From NCBI GenBank assembly GCA_022495005.1, contig JAGYXB010000051.1, positions 1,736,001-1,800,000 on the forward strand: a DNA stretch of 64,000 bases, read 5' to 3'. Positions 1 to 12,394 of the stretch are shown here, piece after piece. The notes under the pieces are model-generated. The model was not told the origin of the DNA. It did not search any database and saw only the letters and a program-made list of their open reading frames with translations. Source of the stretch: Rhyacophila brunnea. Its lineage: Eukaryota > Arthropoda > Insecta > Trichoptera > Rhyacophilidae. The first letter of the stretch is position 1. Each line of letters opens with the position of its first letter. Both the position numbers and the translations under genes were made by a program.

Positions 1-1194
1 CGAACTAAAAAGGGCCAATCAATATAGACGACGACATCTTCAGAGTTAATAAAAACACAATTTTATCATTATATTATCATAATATACAGTCCAAACATTA
101 TATAATAAACTAAAAATTAAAAAAATAACGACATTTTTTTAAACATTCTTTTAGCAACGTTATTAAAAACGTAAACTAAAACTAATAATATAAATTCAAA
201 TATTATGGTAAGTAGGTTCTATTACCAAATTAAAACATCAGAGTGCCGCCAACAGTACAAATTTTAATTTCAGCTAAAAATACTTAGTGAAAAATTTGCA
301 ATGTGCTTGTTTATAAAAGGACACGTAGGTTTATACCTGGTGACACGACTTTTCCGTCCACCATATGGCTCCATCTTTCTCCCGCTATCGCTCAGTCTTC
401 ATTATTGGTTTAATGTGGAAGAGACGGAATTTCTTTTTAAGATAGTCAGAGATCCCACTAAGTTCATCTATATACGTTTGCCGACAAGGATACATAATTT
501 GTCGTAATATATGTATCTCAATAAGAATTTGTGTATATTTTATTACTTTACGTCAATTAACCAAGACGACGCCGCCAAATATCGTGTTTTTATTATATAA
601 TGACAATGACGTAGCGCCACGAAGCCCTTTTTCGACCTCGTCAGGACTGCCGGGGCTGAGAGGTATTAGTACTTAATAGGAAGAATTGAATTTAGATCAG
701 TTCACGTTTATTCGACTGCGAAAGATATTAATTATTGTCAAAGGTTCCATATTACGCGGAAGCAGATTGATGGCTCGACACCGGTCCAGAAAGCTTTGTA
801 GTCAATCAGGCTACAATTAAAATGTCCATATAGGTACGTGTATGTATACACATATAAACAATATACACCGAAAAAAAAACACTAGGAATAATTGAGTTCG
901 ATATTATTATTCAAATTTCTGTGACATCAAATAATTTTTGACACGTGCATTAAAACGACACATGCATTAAAATTGCTTTGTGATTTGAATGATTTATATT
1001 AATTTGTAACTCGTTGTCTTACCGAAATTCACCTAGTATTCCACCTGGCTAAACGACTAGCTTCCTGTTTATTTTTTTGCTAAATTATCATCTATATTCT
1101 ATAACTAGGTTTACAGTATTATATTGTCCTGATTAGAAGGGTGGGTCCCGAAGTCCTGGCAGATGTGTCATTATTTCTAGGTTTCTAATGTTAT
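1..1194. other. AT-rich stretch, no gene seen
   Basis: No open frame here shows protein-family motifs, and no repeat ends were recognised. A more GC-balanced patch lies at about 600-810. It contains only stop-interrupted frames and matches nothing else in the window. Confidence 0.5.
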
Positions 1195-1244
1195 AAAATA
1201 CGTAGGTATTACAATACTATAGTATTGTAATACCTACGTATTTT
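1195..1244. repeat. perfect 50-bp palindrome
   Basis: The 25 bases at 1195-1219 are exactly reverse-complementary to 1220-1244, with no spacer. The arm begins AAAATACGTAGGTATT and the centre is ACTATAGT. Exact 25-bp arms are not expected by chance in 64 kb. It could be a cruciform-forming site, a collapsed foldback element, or the footprint of an inverted duplication. Confidence 0.9.
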
Positions 1245-1937
1245 CTGATCCACTTACAAGAAATCAATACTCTGAGCCGTAAAATGCTATATATTGTATT
1301 TATTATAAATAGATTTAAACACGAAAACTTTATTTTTAAGATGGTGTCACATCACATGAATAATTGTATGCGTTATTTTTTATTGTTGGGTCAATCATAG
1401 CCATATAGTACAAAATCATGTAAAATACTGACTGATTTAGACCATTGGTAAATTTTCAATAAATAATTTTTAATATTCTAGTTTCTTGTTTATATATTTT
1501 CGTCCCAGTATGGAAAAATAATTATGGTTAGCCTCTCAATAGCATTTAATTATATATCAGTCGACATTGCCCCAGTAAAAATGCCAACACTATATTGATT
1601 ATTTTAAATTAACTAAGTTATTATAAATAATGTATCTAATGAATTATTATAGGTTTTATAAGTGTGTTGTGATATTACTACGATAGGTCAGTAATTGCGT
1701 TATGCAGAATTATAAAGATATAAATAACGAAGTCACAAAGAGTTAGGAGAGTCAATTAGACAAGCGTAATGCCGTTGAATTCAGAAGAAATAGTGAGCAT
1801 AGCTAAGTTTGTAATCTGAAGAAACACAAACCAGTAGCGTGTCAACAAAATGGAACTAAATATTGAAATATACTAACTATTAACTATCATAATCTAAAAA
1901 AAACATTTAAATTCTAATGGATTTGAGTTTTGTACTA

Positions 1938-2035
1938 ATCCATTTGAGTCGTTTTTTGCAACCCGGGTTTCGCCTTTCGGCATCTTCAGGTGCTGTGTGT
2001 ACTCACCACAGGCAAACACACACTGGCAAAGAACA
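1938..2035 (-). repeat. dispersed repeat with hammerhead-like core, copy 1
   Basis: On the minus strand this reads CTGAAGA, then a short GCC-GAAA-GGC hairpin, then GAAAC, then CCCGGGTTGC and a run of A before CGACTC. A second copy lies in the opposite orientation at 14940-15040, and similarity extends about 100 bases. The order CUGAnGA, stem II, GAAA is that of a hammerhead ribozyme core, which is known from Penelope-like elements and retrozymes. Stems I and III and a clear cleavage triplet are not visible, so catalysis is not claimed. Confidence 0.55.
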
Positions 2036-2804
2036 CTATTAACTCTAACTTCACCTAGATACCTATTAAGTCAAGGATCCAATAAAAAATATATAATAAA
2101 CAAATTATGAATAGTTGAAGTGTTTGTAAAAAAGCCATACCTCATCAATAATAATACACTCGATAAGCGTATAATAAATCGTCAAACCTAATTAGTAATA
2201 ATAAACAATAAAAATACTACACTCAAGAGGTGTAAAATCGTCAATTCTGGGAACAATGGAAATTAATGGAGTTAACTAATCAGATATATCTATGATATAC
2301 TGGTTTTAATCCCTTGCTTTTAACGCGAGCTCACGTGCACTCATGTGATGTGTTTATAGCATTAGTCGTTCATACGACTGCATTTAGACTGATAAAAAGA
2401 AAAACTAAAACATATAAGTGTTTTTAGGGTCTCCGGAATGCTATTAATCATATCTATCAGATATGGAACAATAGTGTCAGTGCCAGTAATATAGGTATCT
2501 ACGTATTATGTAGTTAATAATTTACTGCACTGTCAAAACAACTTGCACGTCACTGATCCCATAGCAGCGGCACTGCGGTCGAGTTGAAACAGTTGCTAAA
2601 CTATCCATTCCACGCTATGCAATAATAATATGCCGCCCACTGCATTAGAGGATACCTACTCGTCAAGATGAAATGTTCCCGAGAAAATCCTAACACTTGC
2701 TCATACAAGGTAACAACTATCAACGGATTATTAATTGACATCTCAAAATGTTTAAACATTGGAAAGTAAATGATACAAATGCGAATAATATCTAACGTGA
2801 CCAT

Positions 2805-2905
2805 ACATCCCTTTTTGAACGGGACCGTCCCGTTTATAGGTAGTCTATCCCGTTGTTCCCAAGCACAGTTTCAGGACGCCAAAATGTCCCGTTTTCAGAA
2901 ATAGA
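2805..2905. repeat. possible DNA-transposon remnant with CCCGT motifs
   Basis: Within 100 bases the motif TCCCGT or ATCCCGT recurs four times, beginning with an ACGGGACCGTCCCGT inverted repeat. It stands out against AT-rich flanks. Similar 'GTCCCGTTTT' arrays occur in some hAT-derived non-coding elements, as I recall them. Terminal repeats and target duplications are not visible, so the class is uncertain. Confidence 0.3.
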
Positions 2906-4336
2906 GGTGGGTTGCTCTCGCTAACAATTTCAAGAAAAGAGGCGAAAAATCAAAAAACCGATAGAAAGGGACTTTTCTTTTATGAATAAGTTGTGGACGA
3001 GCGAAAAAACACAGTTGCAAGTCGCAGTTCTTAAAGCAATGTTAATTACCAAAGTAAATTTTAAAAAGTCCTGCCAAGAATTTCATTCTTATTTGAAATC
3101 AAAACCAAATATACTAGGTTCTTCATAAAAATTTGTTCTTGAGAAAAATATAAGACCACATAAATTATTTATTTTCACGTGTTCATTCCTGTTATTTTCA
3201 TTAATACATAAAAAACTATGAAAAAATGCGCGTTTGCTTGAATACCTAAAAATTATTAGATGTTCCGTTTAGAGGAAAAAAATAAATGGTCAGTTAATCA
3301 TAGTCTAAGTCAAAAATGATAGACGAAGAAAAGGGGGTATTGTCAAAGAAGAATATAAACAAATCGTACATAAATTGTCTGTTTAGCTCTATAAATAATA
3401 AATAATTAAGTGATAGATACGTCATAATATGGTAATACATTTTTGGGTTCTCACTGCGTGTTCTTCCTCCTTCTTTCATCGACCTTTTTGGTTGCTGAGG
3501 CCATTAAAGAGAATAGAATATAATAATACAATATCTTTGTTAATTATTGTAAACATAATATAAGTAAAATATAGTGCAGGATAATAAAACGTCAGCTTTA
3601 CTCATTGTATCTAATTATAGAGGACTACATAAATAAGACTATAATATTGAAGACACGTTACGTTAACGAACGAACGAAAACGATAAAGCTATATAAATAA
3701 CTTAGAAATATGTAAAAAATATTGTAGATACATAAACTCTCAGAGCTTTGAGTGTTGAATGAAGTACTGTGTGTATTATATATGTACCTATATATAATTA
3801 TTTCGTCCGATCAAAGCTTATTTTATAAATAAACGGACGATTCTCAACGTGCTTCCGCTGATTCATAATCTAGAAGTCAGTACAGAAAGCTATTAGACTA
3901 CATTTCACACAGTGTAATCTAATCGTAGGGTAATTTAAAAGCTCTACTTGAAAAAGGTGGATAACTAACCTATAATTTTATCACCGAAGAATCTCGATAT
4001 TTTCCATATTTGCACGATGCGGAGCCGTGTATGTTGAATGCAATAGAGCGCAAGGTAATTGGATGTGTTGACTAAAATTTGTAATCTAAAATCCCAGGAT
4101 GTAGAAATCATATTCGAACTATTGATCTTGACAACTTTACAATAAAAATGTTGATTCTCTATCTTGTATTAATAAGGGAAAATACTTACTGCTTATAAAT
4201 CTTCTCGCGAGAGAGGGGTCTGGTATTATCACACAAACGTTTTTGAGTATTTTTTTCAAACGACGCCATCTTGGCGAAATGGCGACCAAAATCGGTGTTT
4301 GGGTAATATTTTATTAACCGTTATCCTTACAGATTC
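2906..4336. other. AT-rich stretch, no gene seen
   Basis: No recognisable coding frame, repeat end or RNA gene. A frame of about 61 codons at 3294-3479 (minus) has no family motif and is within chance expectation. Confidence 0.45.
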
Positions 4337-4726
4337 TATGGTATGGAAGTATGGACGCTAAACCAATAGATGTCACAGAGACTTGAAGCTTTCGAGATGT
4401 GGCTGTATAGACGCATCCTCAAAATTCCTTGGACTGACCGGGTGACAAATGTTGAAGTTCTCAATCGAATGGGGAAGGACCGAGAAGTTCTACGTAGTAT
4501 CAAAACCAGGAAACTACAATACCTCGGCCACATTATGAGAGGACAAAAATACAGCATTCCCCAACTTGTCATTCAAGGAAAAATCAATGGGAAGCGTAGC
4601 AGAGGACGGCGCCGCATTTCGTGGCTTAAGAACCTCCGTGATTGGTACGAGTGCAGCTCCACCGAACTGTTCCGGGTAGCAGACGACAAATATAAGATCG
4701 CCTTGATGGTGGCCGACCTCCGCTAG
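4337..4726 (+). pseudogene. RTE/CFDP2-type retrotransposon, C-terminal remnant
   Basis: This is the last ~130 codons of a non-LTR retrotransposon reverse transcriptase. The frame reads YGMEVWTLNQ, then a TAG stop at 4367-4369, then MSQRLEAFEMWLYRRILKI and PWTDRVTN. Further on come RKLQYLGHIMRG and GKINGKRSRGRRRISWLKNL. These match the conserved C-terminal block of RTE-clade and CFDP2-like endonuclease/reverse transcriptases: a YG.E.WTL motif, an EAFEMW..RR.L.I.WTD motif, a GHI.R motif and a G-K-R-S-R-G-R basic stretch. The catalytic domain upstream is absent and the stop lies inside a conserved motif, so this is a dead 5'-truncated copy. The ATG at 4370 follows that stop and should not be read as a real start. 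The clade assignment within APE-type LINEs is from memory. Confidence 0.88.
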
Positions 4727-4914
4727 GGGATGGCACAATAAGAAGAAAATTTGAAAATTAAATAAATATCGTCAAATTCCACACAATAAAGATATCATTA
4801 CTACATAGTTTTGGGAAGGTAACTAATTTTACCATACTCGTTATTTGAAAAGATATTATTAGTATTGATTAAGTAATAAAACTAAGTCAGAATCATTCGA
4901 AAAATCTTGGTCCA

Positions 4915-5282
4915 TTAAGACGGTACGGAAACCGCAAATAATTTTCAACTATAAGGTGCGACGAAATTTTGGACTCGCTGGCAATCGGAGAGCGAACGCG
5001 GAGCTGTGAACACGTCAATTTATTTTGTGATGGCGACGGGGGTATTAATTCTTAAATCGTATAAAGATTACTGAAAAAAGTTACACATTTACCTGAAAAA
5101 GAAAACATGACAATGAATATATTATTATTGTTACTAATAGGACAATAAACAGAACATTAAATGGACGCATGTTGGATTTATATGACAAATTATATTTCGT
5201 TCGGCACGCGTCATTTGCACAATCCGCGCATCGCCTAGCCATGGTATTTTTAGACCATGCCTCAACTGAGGTATATCCTTAA
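4915..5282. mobile_element. TTAA-flanked MITE, family 1, copy 1
   Basis: This 368-bp element starts and ends with TTAA. The left end is TTAAGACGGTACGGAAACCG and the right end, reverse-complemented, is TTAAGGATATACCTCAGTTG. It is an inverted copy of the element at 8212-8569, sharing most of its length, including blocks around GTGAACACGTCAATTT, GGCGACGGGG and TTGTGATGGC. TTAA duplications are typical of piggyBac-type transposition, so this is probably a non-autonomous piggyBac-like MITE. It has no coding capacity. Confidence 0.8.
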
Positions 5283-8211
5283 TAATACCGGGTCATGTTA
5301 CGTTTGTATAGGCTGGAGACCAGAATATTATCCAGAGTTAAAAATACAATACACTGATGAAACTAGTTGTTTTGGATGACATTCTAAGAAAATGAAAAAG
5401 TGCAATATAAAGACCATTTGGAACGTTAAACTGTAGAATATAACTGGTGCAGACTTCACTCTGTGAAGAACAGTGAGGGATGAAGAGTTCTGGTCACAAG
5501 ATTAATTAAGCCGTAATTTGCTACCACGAAGAAACGAAAAAGAAAAAATATCACGAACCGGCAATGAAATCTACGTTGATGTTTTAAAATAAATTTGAAT
5601 AATCCTATAGCAAATATATTGATCTAGATGGGTCGCTGATGGAAGTGAATGCACTAGTGATTTGAATCGTTAAGCGAACGATGTCTATTTGGGATAAATT
5701 TGTTTTCAAACGTCACCGGTAGGAGTCGTGATGCGGAAACGGAAACAGCGTTTTTCTCACAGACTGCTGTACCCATCTGCATATAATTTCTTAAGTACCG
5801 ACTCTTCGTCTACTTAATGAAATATTGTGCTGCAATGTAATTCGATACTTAAAAGTCAGTGAATAACAAGCAAATTACCAGTGAATAATTAGTAGATACC
5901 TATACCCTTACATATTAATCGTTTTAATAATTCTTCAACCGATTCTTATATTCTTAATGAGATATAGCGTGAGATATAGATAAGTAATGAGATCAGTGTA
6001 ATATTCCATTCACGGAAGAAGTCAACTCAAATAAGCTCTGATTAAGTTATCTTTTCATGTCACTTTGGTAATAGAACATAAAATGTAATGGTTATTTTAT
6101 TGTTAGATATCACTGGAAAAATATTATCCCTCTCTCAGATATAGAGTTATTAAATTGGTAAATAGCTATATTTTTGAAAATTTTATGTCAGAAGAATTTT
6201 TTTCAGTGATAAAACCAAATAGGAAACTGAATGGATGCAGCGCTTTGTCTTTCTAAAATAACACTGCAGCCAAAGTAGTTATCAAAAATTCTAACAAAGA
6301 AGCAACAGCAGATTTTGTACTAACATTATTTGAATTAAATATTTCTTCAAGTCATAATATAAGCATTATTGTTTACTGCTCGGTTTCTTTTTTTTTTAAA
6401 TTAAATAACTCTAGAATTTTAAATTGAAAAAGGGGAGGAGGCAATTAAAGTCTTCGAATGTTTCGTAATAATTAGACAGAGCACAAGATAAGCCAGTCAA
6501 TCATCCAGAGACTAATGTATATTGATGAATAACGAACAAAGAATACTAAAATAAAATACATTCTATTTCACACCTTTATGCTCCATCTGTAGGAAACATA
6601 ACGAAAAACTAAACTAAAAATAATGGCTAAAATACTTAATATTATAATGCATTGTCACCAATACAGGTATTTAAATATTCTAACTGGAGAATAATTACCT
6701 ACAGATACTTTTTGACGACCCATTTGCGGTCAATTTTCCGTAAGTACCATATTTGTGAGTTCCGTTTTTAACTGAGAAGTACCTACAACAGTTTTTCCAG
6801 GAAAACTGGCGAAGTAATTTTTTAATTAGGTTAAAGTAAACTTAATCGATTGGTTATAGATAATTAATAAATCAACAACGATATTATTATTTTCTTGTCA
6901 GGGTTCATTTAACTAACAAATAGTATCAAATGGTGAAAACACATTGCGCTATATATTTTCGTTACATTTTTTTTTTGATTAATTTTGTTTAAAAAAATAA
7001 TTCGGTGTTCTTTGAACTTCTTGCAATATAATAATATTTTTTTTTATAGGATTATATTTAGATTTTTCATAATATAAATTTATTTTTTATACTGAGAGTA
7101 ATCATGAAATTTAAGTATTTTTTAACTTTATATAATTGAAGCTGTCAGTATATTATTTATCATTATATTTATGTTTAATATATCAAATTATTCGACCGCA
7201 ATAATATATTCCCAGCGACTCTAATACCGGTAAACAACTGTTTACATATGTCAGCAGATTGATTGGCGATATTAAATACGGTATCGCAATATAAAATTAG
7301 TCTAATATCCATTCCCATAGTATCATATTATATTATGACTGTAATAATAAATAAAATTCACAGCTACCCGTATTCAAACCGCTGAGTCGTTCAATATAAT
7401 GATGTACTGGAATATAATGTTTAGGTATTACTTTTGACTGTATAAATTACGAATACTGATTTATCAAAATGTCACTCGAATCTAAGTACCTGGCTCGTAA
7501 CTATCTCAGTATATAATATGTACTGTCATTGTATTTATACTATCGTACAGACCGGTACACTGAAAATAAAACTCGCTCCTGCATACATCTTCGACTTCTT
7601 CATCATCATCCTCAACACCATAACCCACACATCGAACACCACATAATATATTGTTGAAAGATCTTGCAGTAGTAAATGTTGGCAGTAGTCTTATTTCAAG
7701 ATAAAAATAGTGTTTACAGGTAATAATTATTCCAAAGTATACAGACTGACTTCTTAAATTTAATACAAGTAATGAGAAAACATCTGTTGTTTTTCGGCGG
7801 AGGTGAGATATGAATTTTAAACAGACCAGGTAAACGTCGTTAAACATGATTTTTTTCTCACCGCTTAGCGAATTTTAATTCCGAACCGAGTGTATGCTTT
7901 GCATAAGGCGATGAATATTATAAATGGAAACAGCCCCAACTTTTATCTGTGAACTTTTAAAATTAAAACAGAATTCTTTTATGTTGAAATCTTTTTCTCT
8001 TATCCGGAAGTATTTATTTTCTACAATTTATTCAAAGTTACCTATTTTCTTTTATAAAAAATATTTATTAATCAAATAAACTTTTGATCATCAAACCATA
8101 AAATTATTGTTCATCCATACCAAGTGTCTATAAAAAACTTTTTAACGTTTCTTTCGAAACTACCATATTATATATTATGATGCCTCCATATGGCAGATTT
8201 TTCGTTGTTTT
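5283..8211. other. long AT-rich stretch, no gene seen
   Basis: Almost 3 kb without recognisable coding sequence or repeat ends. A minus-strand ATG frame at 7506-7847 (113 codons, with an acidic GVEDDDEEVEDV run near its C-terminus) is the longest. It has no domain I recognise and its length is within chance for this composition. Confidence 0.45.
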
Positions 8212-8569
8212 TTAAGGCTATACTTCAGCTGGGGCACGGTCTAAAACGATCGTGACTACGCGACGCGAAGATTGTGCAAATGACACATAATTTGTCATAA
8301 AAAGTCAACATGCGTCCATGTAATGTTATGTGTATTGTTCTATTACAAATAATAATAATATATTCATTGACATGTTTTCTTTTTCAAGTGCATGGATAAC
8401 GTTATTTAGTAATCTTTACACGATTTAAGAATTAATTCCCCCGTCGCCATCATAAAACAAATTGACGTGTTCACAGCTCGTCTTTCGCTCTCCGATTGCC
8501 AGCCAGTCCGAAATTTCGTCGCACCTATAGTTGAAAATTATTTGCCGTTTCACTGAAGTACCGTCTTAA
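8212..8569. mobile_element. TTAA-flanked MITE, family 1, copy 2
   Basis: This 358-bp element is in reverse orientation to copy 1 at 4915-5282. Its left end is TTAAGGCTATACTTCAGCTG and its right end, reverse-complemented, is TTAAGACGGTACTTCAGTGA. The first 17 bases of these ends match at 14 positions (TTAAG...TACTTCAG), which is better preserved than in copy 1. The two copies are 2.9 kb apart and inverted, so they could pair as a large stem. No transposase is present. Confidence 0.82.
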
Positions 8570-9001
8570 GGATTTGGTGGTTGATCATGCTCCGGAAGCA
8601 ATGCAATAATAAACACATATTATATTATTAACTTGTTTTCCCACCACCACCCGTCATGTATATGTACACCCGTGGATATGCAAGGCCGCCTTCCATGGCG
8701 CTATAAACGTGTCTGAAAGAAGTGATTTTAAGTGCTCATTCCGTCCCAAAACGGAGCCGCACGAGACTGATGCTACAAGCATGCACCGTAGTGCTTAAAG
8801 AGGAATGTTAAGAAAGGAAGAAAAAAAATCTTTTTGAACTGGCTCCGCTGTCCGCTGACTTTAAGCGCCCTATGTATCCGCATACTGAGTGTCATGAGTT
8901 GAAATGGATGAGTCTACAGAGGAGTCGGAACTATCCCGCTCCCCATACGACGCTGCAAATTTCTCGAATGTATTGTATTAGACGACAATAGGGACGCTCT
9001 A

Positions 9002-9110
9002 AAAACCCATTGAATTGACAAACTCAAAAAGTTCAGTGGATTTACTTGGCAACGTAGACTTAGGAACCATGAAAATTGAAGGAGTTAGGGATGCCTTCAA
9101 CCAGCAGTCC
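9002..9110 (+). pseudogene. RTE-type retrotransposon 3' end remnant
   Basis: The frame starting at 9014 reads IDKLKKFSGFTWQRRLRNH and then EN-stop-R. It matches the C-terminus of RTE-like elements (DD.KK.AG..W.QRA.DR..W). After a stop and a +1 shift, 9082 onward reads GVRDAFNQQSIL, the counterpart of the usual EAFIQQW ending. Each codon block sits in the family's order, but frameshifts and stops are present. The same ending occurs at 17478-18150. Confidence 0.55.
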
Positions 9111-10017
9111 ATTCTTTCCCATATCTTTTCATAATATATTATTACCGTGGAATTGCTTTATAAGTATCTTTATGAAACTGTTCAAAAGTATGCATATTTA
9201 TATTATTAAAGTTTATTTTCCTGATTTAAATATAAATTAATATTGTAAACATTATTGACAGATTTTGAAAACATCTCATATATAACGTACTTGGATATGT
9301 AAGTAGGTACATTAGTGGAGTCCATGCCCAGCATGCGAAACACGTGTGCACACATTTTTCCTTAGATTGTCTATAAATATACTTATATACTAACTTTATA
9401 CTATTTTTCATCAATAATATCCATTTTTCTACAGTATTTTATGATACTACTTATCATAATGATAATCCTAAGAATTTTCCGACTTGTTTTTTTTCTGGGC
9501 AAGCTATCAATACAATCCTTGTCGACCTGAAGAGTGATTTCATTGCTTTGTGGATTTATTTATAATCCGTCTATACCGGCAAGTTTTCATTTTCATGTTC
9601 CCATCATCACTTGTAATTTGATCTTTCATGATGTTGTGTATCGTGCGATTAGCCAAGCACAATACAGGTGTATTTATTTTTTACTACTAAATAATGTTTA
9701 TGGACGTTTTAACGGACGTTTAAATTTAAGATTGTATTTATTATTTTATTTTATTGGTAGTGTATTTTATTGTATGTGTTATAACGATAACTGTAATTCC
9801 ATAATATGTACTATTTTCCTTTAATAAATAAATACATAAGTATTCTAAACACACATATTAATTTGAAACGAAAACGATTCATACCGACTATATTACTTTC
9901 AATTTCGTATATGGAGAAAATCATTAGCACCCGTATTCAAACATACACAAATACGCACACAAATATAAATTGCACCCACCAGTGCATTCGAATTGAAGAC
10001 GTCGGCTAACCTTCAGT
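9111..10017. other. AT-rich stretch, no gene seen
   Basis: No family motif or repeat end seen. Overlapping short frames at 9534-10009 (plus) carry runs of hydrophobic residues typical of translated AT-rich DNA. Confidence 0.4.
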
Positions 10018-10135
10018 TGTCATGACAACGACGCCTACGGGCAGACGCCGCGGCGCCCCGTGCTGGCCCCTCGCCCCTCGTCGCACTTTTCCCGTGCGGC
10101 GTGTGGTGCCGTACCGATACTAAGGATGTCTACTA
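10018..10135 (+). other. isolated CpG/GC-rich island with a 33-codon frame
   Basis: About 100 bases are strikingly GC- and CpG-rich inside AT-rich DNA. An ATG at 10021 opens MTTTPTGRRRGAPCWPLAPR and runs 33 codons to a TAA. The complementary strand also has an open alanine/arginine-rich frame, which GC-rich DNA gives for free, so the peptide is weak evidence. Possible readings are a promoter-proximal island, a small exon, or a fragment of an unrecognised repeat. Confidence 0.3.
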
Positions 10136-11293
10136 ACACGTGTAATCCGCTGAACTTGGTAGCTAATGCAAGCCATACTTGAGCGCGTTCATGTTAACAC
10201 TAAGTAATAAAGTATTAATATGGCTACATTCTTTCTTACCTATTTATTCCAAGAACGATTTTCTATAAGCGATATCCTGACAAAAGAATAATGCCCTGGG
10301 TTTACTGGTTTGATCTCGCATCGCTGCCTTGATTAGTGACAGCAAAAAGAATACCAATTTATTATAATCGACATTCGGTAGTGATTTTTTTAAAATACTA
10401 ATGCTATATAAAAAAATATTACACATTTTTAGAATGTGTTTAAAGATAAATAATATTTAATAATAACATAATTTATATCTCAGATATTCGTTTTAAATAA
10501 TATGACTACAGCTCATAGCCATGATATATAATATTAAAATAGTTTTTGACACTGTAATAATAAAGGTAGTTTGGAGAATTTTAATGGTGTTTAATTGAAA
10601 CGAGCTAGCACCTACGATAGTAAGCTCGGCGTAAACTTTTCCATTAGTTTATTAAGATATACGTAAACAAAGATATCATTATTGACGTGAACTTCGGCAT
10701 TAGAGCTTTTTGAAGCTTTAAGCCCTCTGCAAAACTTGGCCGTAAGCTCCCGGAGTTTCTTCATTGCTCCTCCGACTCACACGGTTGAAGTATTCCGATT
10801 TTCTTTTCATCGCGAGATGTATTCGTGTTATGTTTCTCCTTTGTTATTTTTCAATTTAAAATGTATAAAGTATGCGCCTTTCTCATGAAAGTATTTTTTT
10901 ACTGAATAAAGTTTAATAAATAACTTGGGTTGGTTTAATTTTATTCTTAAGATTCTTTTAATACTTACATACTTTTTGCGAACGGTGCAAGTTTAAAATA
11001 ATAATAAAATGCCGAGAAGTTTCTTCTATTATTCAGATTTCAAAGAATCAACTTTATAATGAATAATTTAATTTGGTTTATGAAAATTAAATGCAATCAA
11101 AATTTTTAAACTTCAATGAATAAAATAGGGTAATAAGAAATACCGTTAATATCAACAATGTAATTAAGTAATGAAAAATAATAAATTTCTCTGGGTTCAA
11201 AAATAGAATCAAAAAATAACTTAACTATCCAGGTAGGTACTACGTAGTTTTCTATCTAATCATAAAAAATAATACATACATACTCAATACCTA
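10136..11293. other. AT-rich stretch, no gene seen
   Basis: No coding motifs, RNA genes or transposon ends recognised. A slightly richer patch at 10690-10800 has only stop-interrupted frames. Confidence 0.4.
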
Positions 11294-11607
11294 ATAATTA
11301 CAAGATAAAAAGAACTTTTATATGTTATATTATGTTATATTTAAATTTTCTGTTGAATCATATAAACTTGACAATTCTATGTATTAATAATTTAAGACAA
11401 ATAAGGCAATAATTGTCAACAAATCATTTTTTGCTATTTTGCAACAAACACTCAAATATAGAATACTGAAATGTCATTTTGATTTCCATAGTAACGCATG
11501 TATATATTAATAATTTAATTGCTACGACCACCCCCTTAGCAACCACTAATAGTGGATTGGATTACGGATTTCTTTTGAAATATTTTTTCATACAACACAG
11601 AATTAAC
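11294..11607 (+). repeat. dispersed repeat family R, copy 1 (truncated)
   Basis: It begins TAATTACAAGATAAAAAGAA and continues through TTTAAATTTTCTGTTGAATC and TTTCCATAGTAACGCA. It ends at ACAGAATTAACT, where a TTAA-type element begins. Other copies are at 12683-13061 (minus), 37494-37975 and 53702-54168. In the intact copies the sequence continues past AGAATTAACT into AATTCTACTTAAAGAT, so this copy is broken by the insertion at 11608. Confidence 0.75.
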
Positions 11608-11700
11608 TTAAGGGGGGACATGCTCGTCGTAGGTCAAAATTGAGTTTTTTTGTATTTTCAAACCATGATCCTGGACATTCCTTAAACTTTAAGATGGGCA
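11608..11700 (+). mobile_element. end of a TTAA-type element, family 2
   Basis: TTAAGGGGGGACATGCTC followed by GTCGTAGGTCAAAATTGAG is repeated in reverse complement at 44080-44160 (TTAAGGGGGTACATGCTCAG, then CGTAGGTCAAAATGGAG). Similarity runs about 85 bases and includes ATGATCCTGGACATTCC. The TTAA start and its position exactly where repeat R breaks off indicate a piggyBac-like or TTAA-specific MITE end. The opposite end was not located, so the element is longer or truncated. Confidence 0.6.
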
Positions 11701-12394
11701 TCTAAATTTACAATCATTGTCATATTATTTGAACGAAGTGTAAAAAAATACTACTAAATTTTAGTCTGCCCTAATCTATTCTATAAAAAAATACTTTGTC
11801 GTAATAGTCAGATAAACATAGATTAAAATGACTGAAAAATGAACAGTACCTGTATTGTAATAAGAGTAAATTTTAACAGTATAAATCGTTTTACTTGTAT
11901 TTTATTGCTACTTACTACAATTTAACGAAAAAAAATCTTATTAAATTGAACGAGATATGTTTAAATATAATTATTATAAATACATATTGTATGTTACCTA
12001 CACTAAACTGAACTCCTACATTCCAATTATAAGGATGAATCTTGTCAGATTTTTATAACCTTTTCTGGAAAAAGTACTTATTTTTCTATTCAGATATCGT
12101 ATTGAGTATGGAATCTACCGGCCGACTGCACTATGCCCAGTCATATAGAAGCGTATCACGGAACCTTACATTTGGATTTGAAGTGTCAGCATTTTTTATG
12201 ACTGATAATATCTCAGGAGCAGTTACACAAGACTGAGAAGATTTTAACTAAATGTGCTCATGAGAGAGAGGAGCACAGAGAACAGACAAGAATTAAATAA
12301 AACGTATATAAAACAAAAGCTAATTAAGTTAATGAAGAAATTTTCACGTTCGCAGTATGACGTCGAAAATTTTCTAATTGGTCTGTGTGGTGAT

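Noticed and set aside
7506..7847. 113-codon minus-strand frame with an acidic GVEDDDEEVEDV run
   Set aside because: The acidic run comes from a CATCATC/CTTC-type simple sequence. No homology or splice support is visible.
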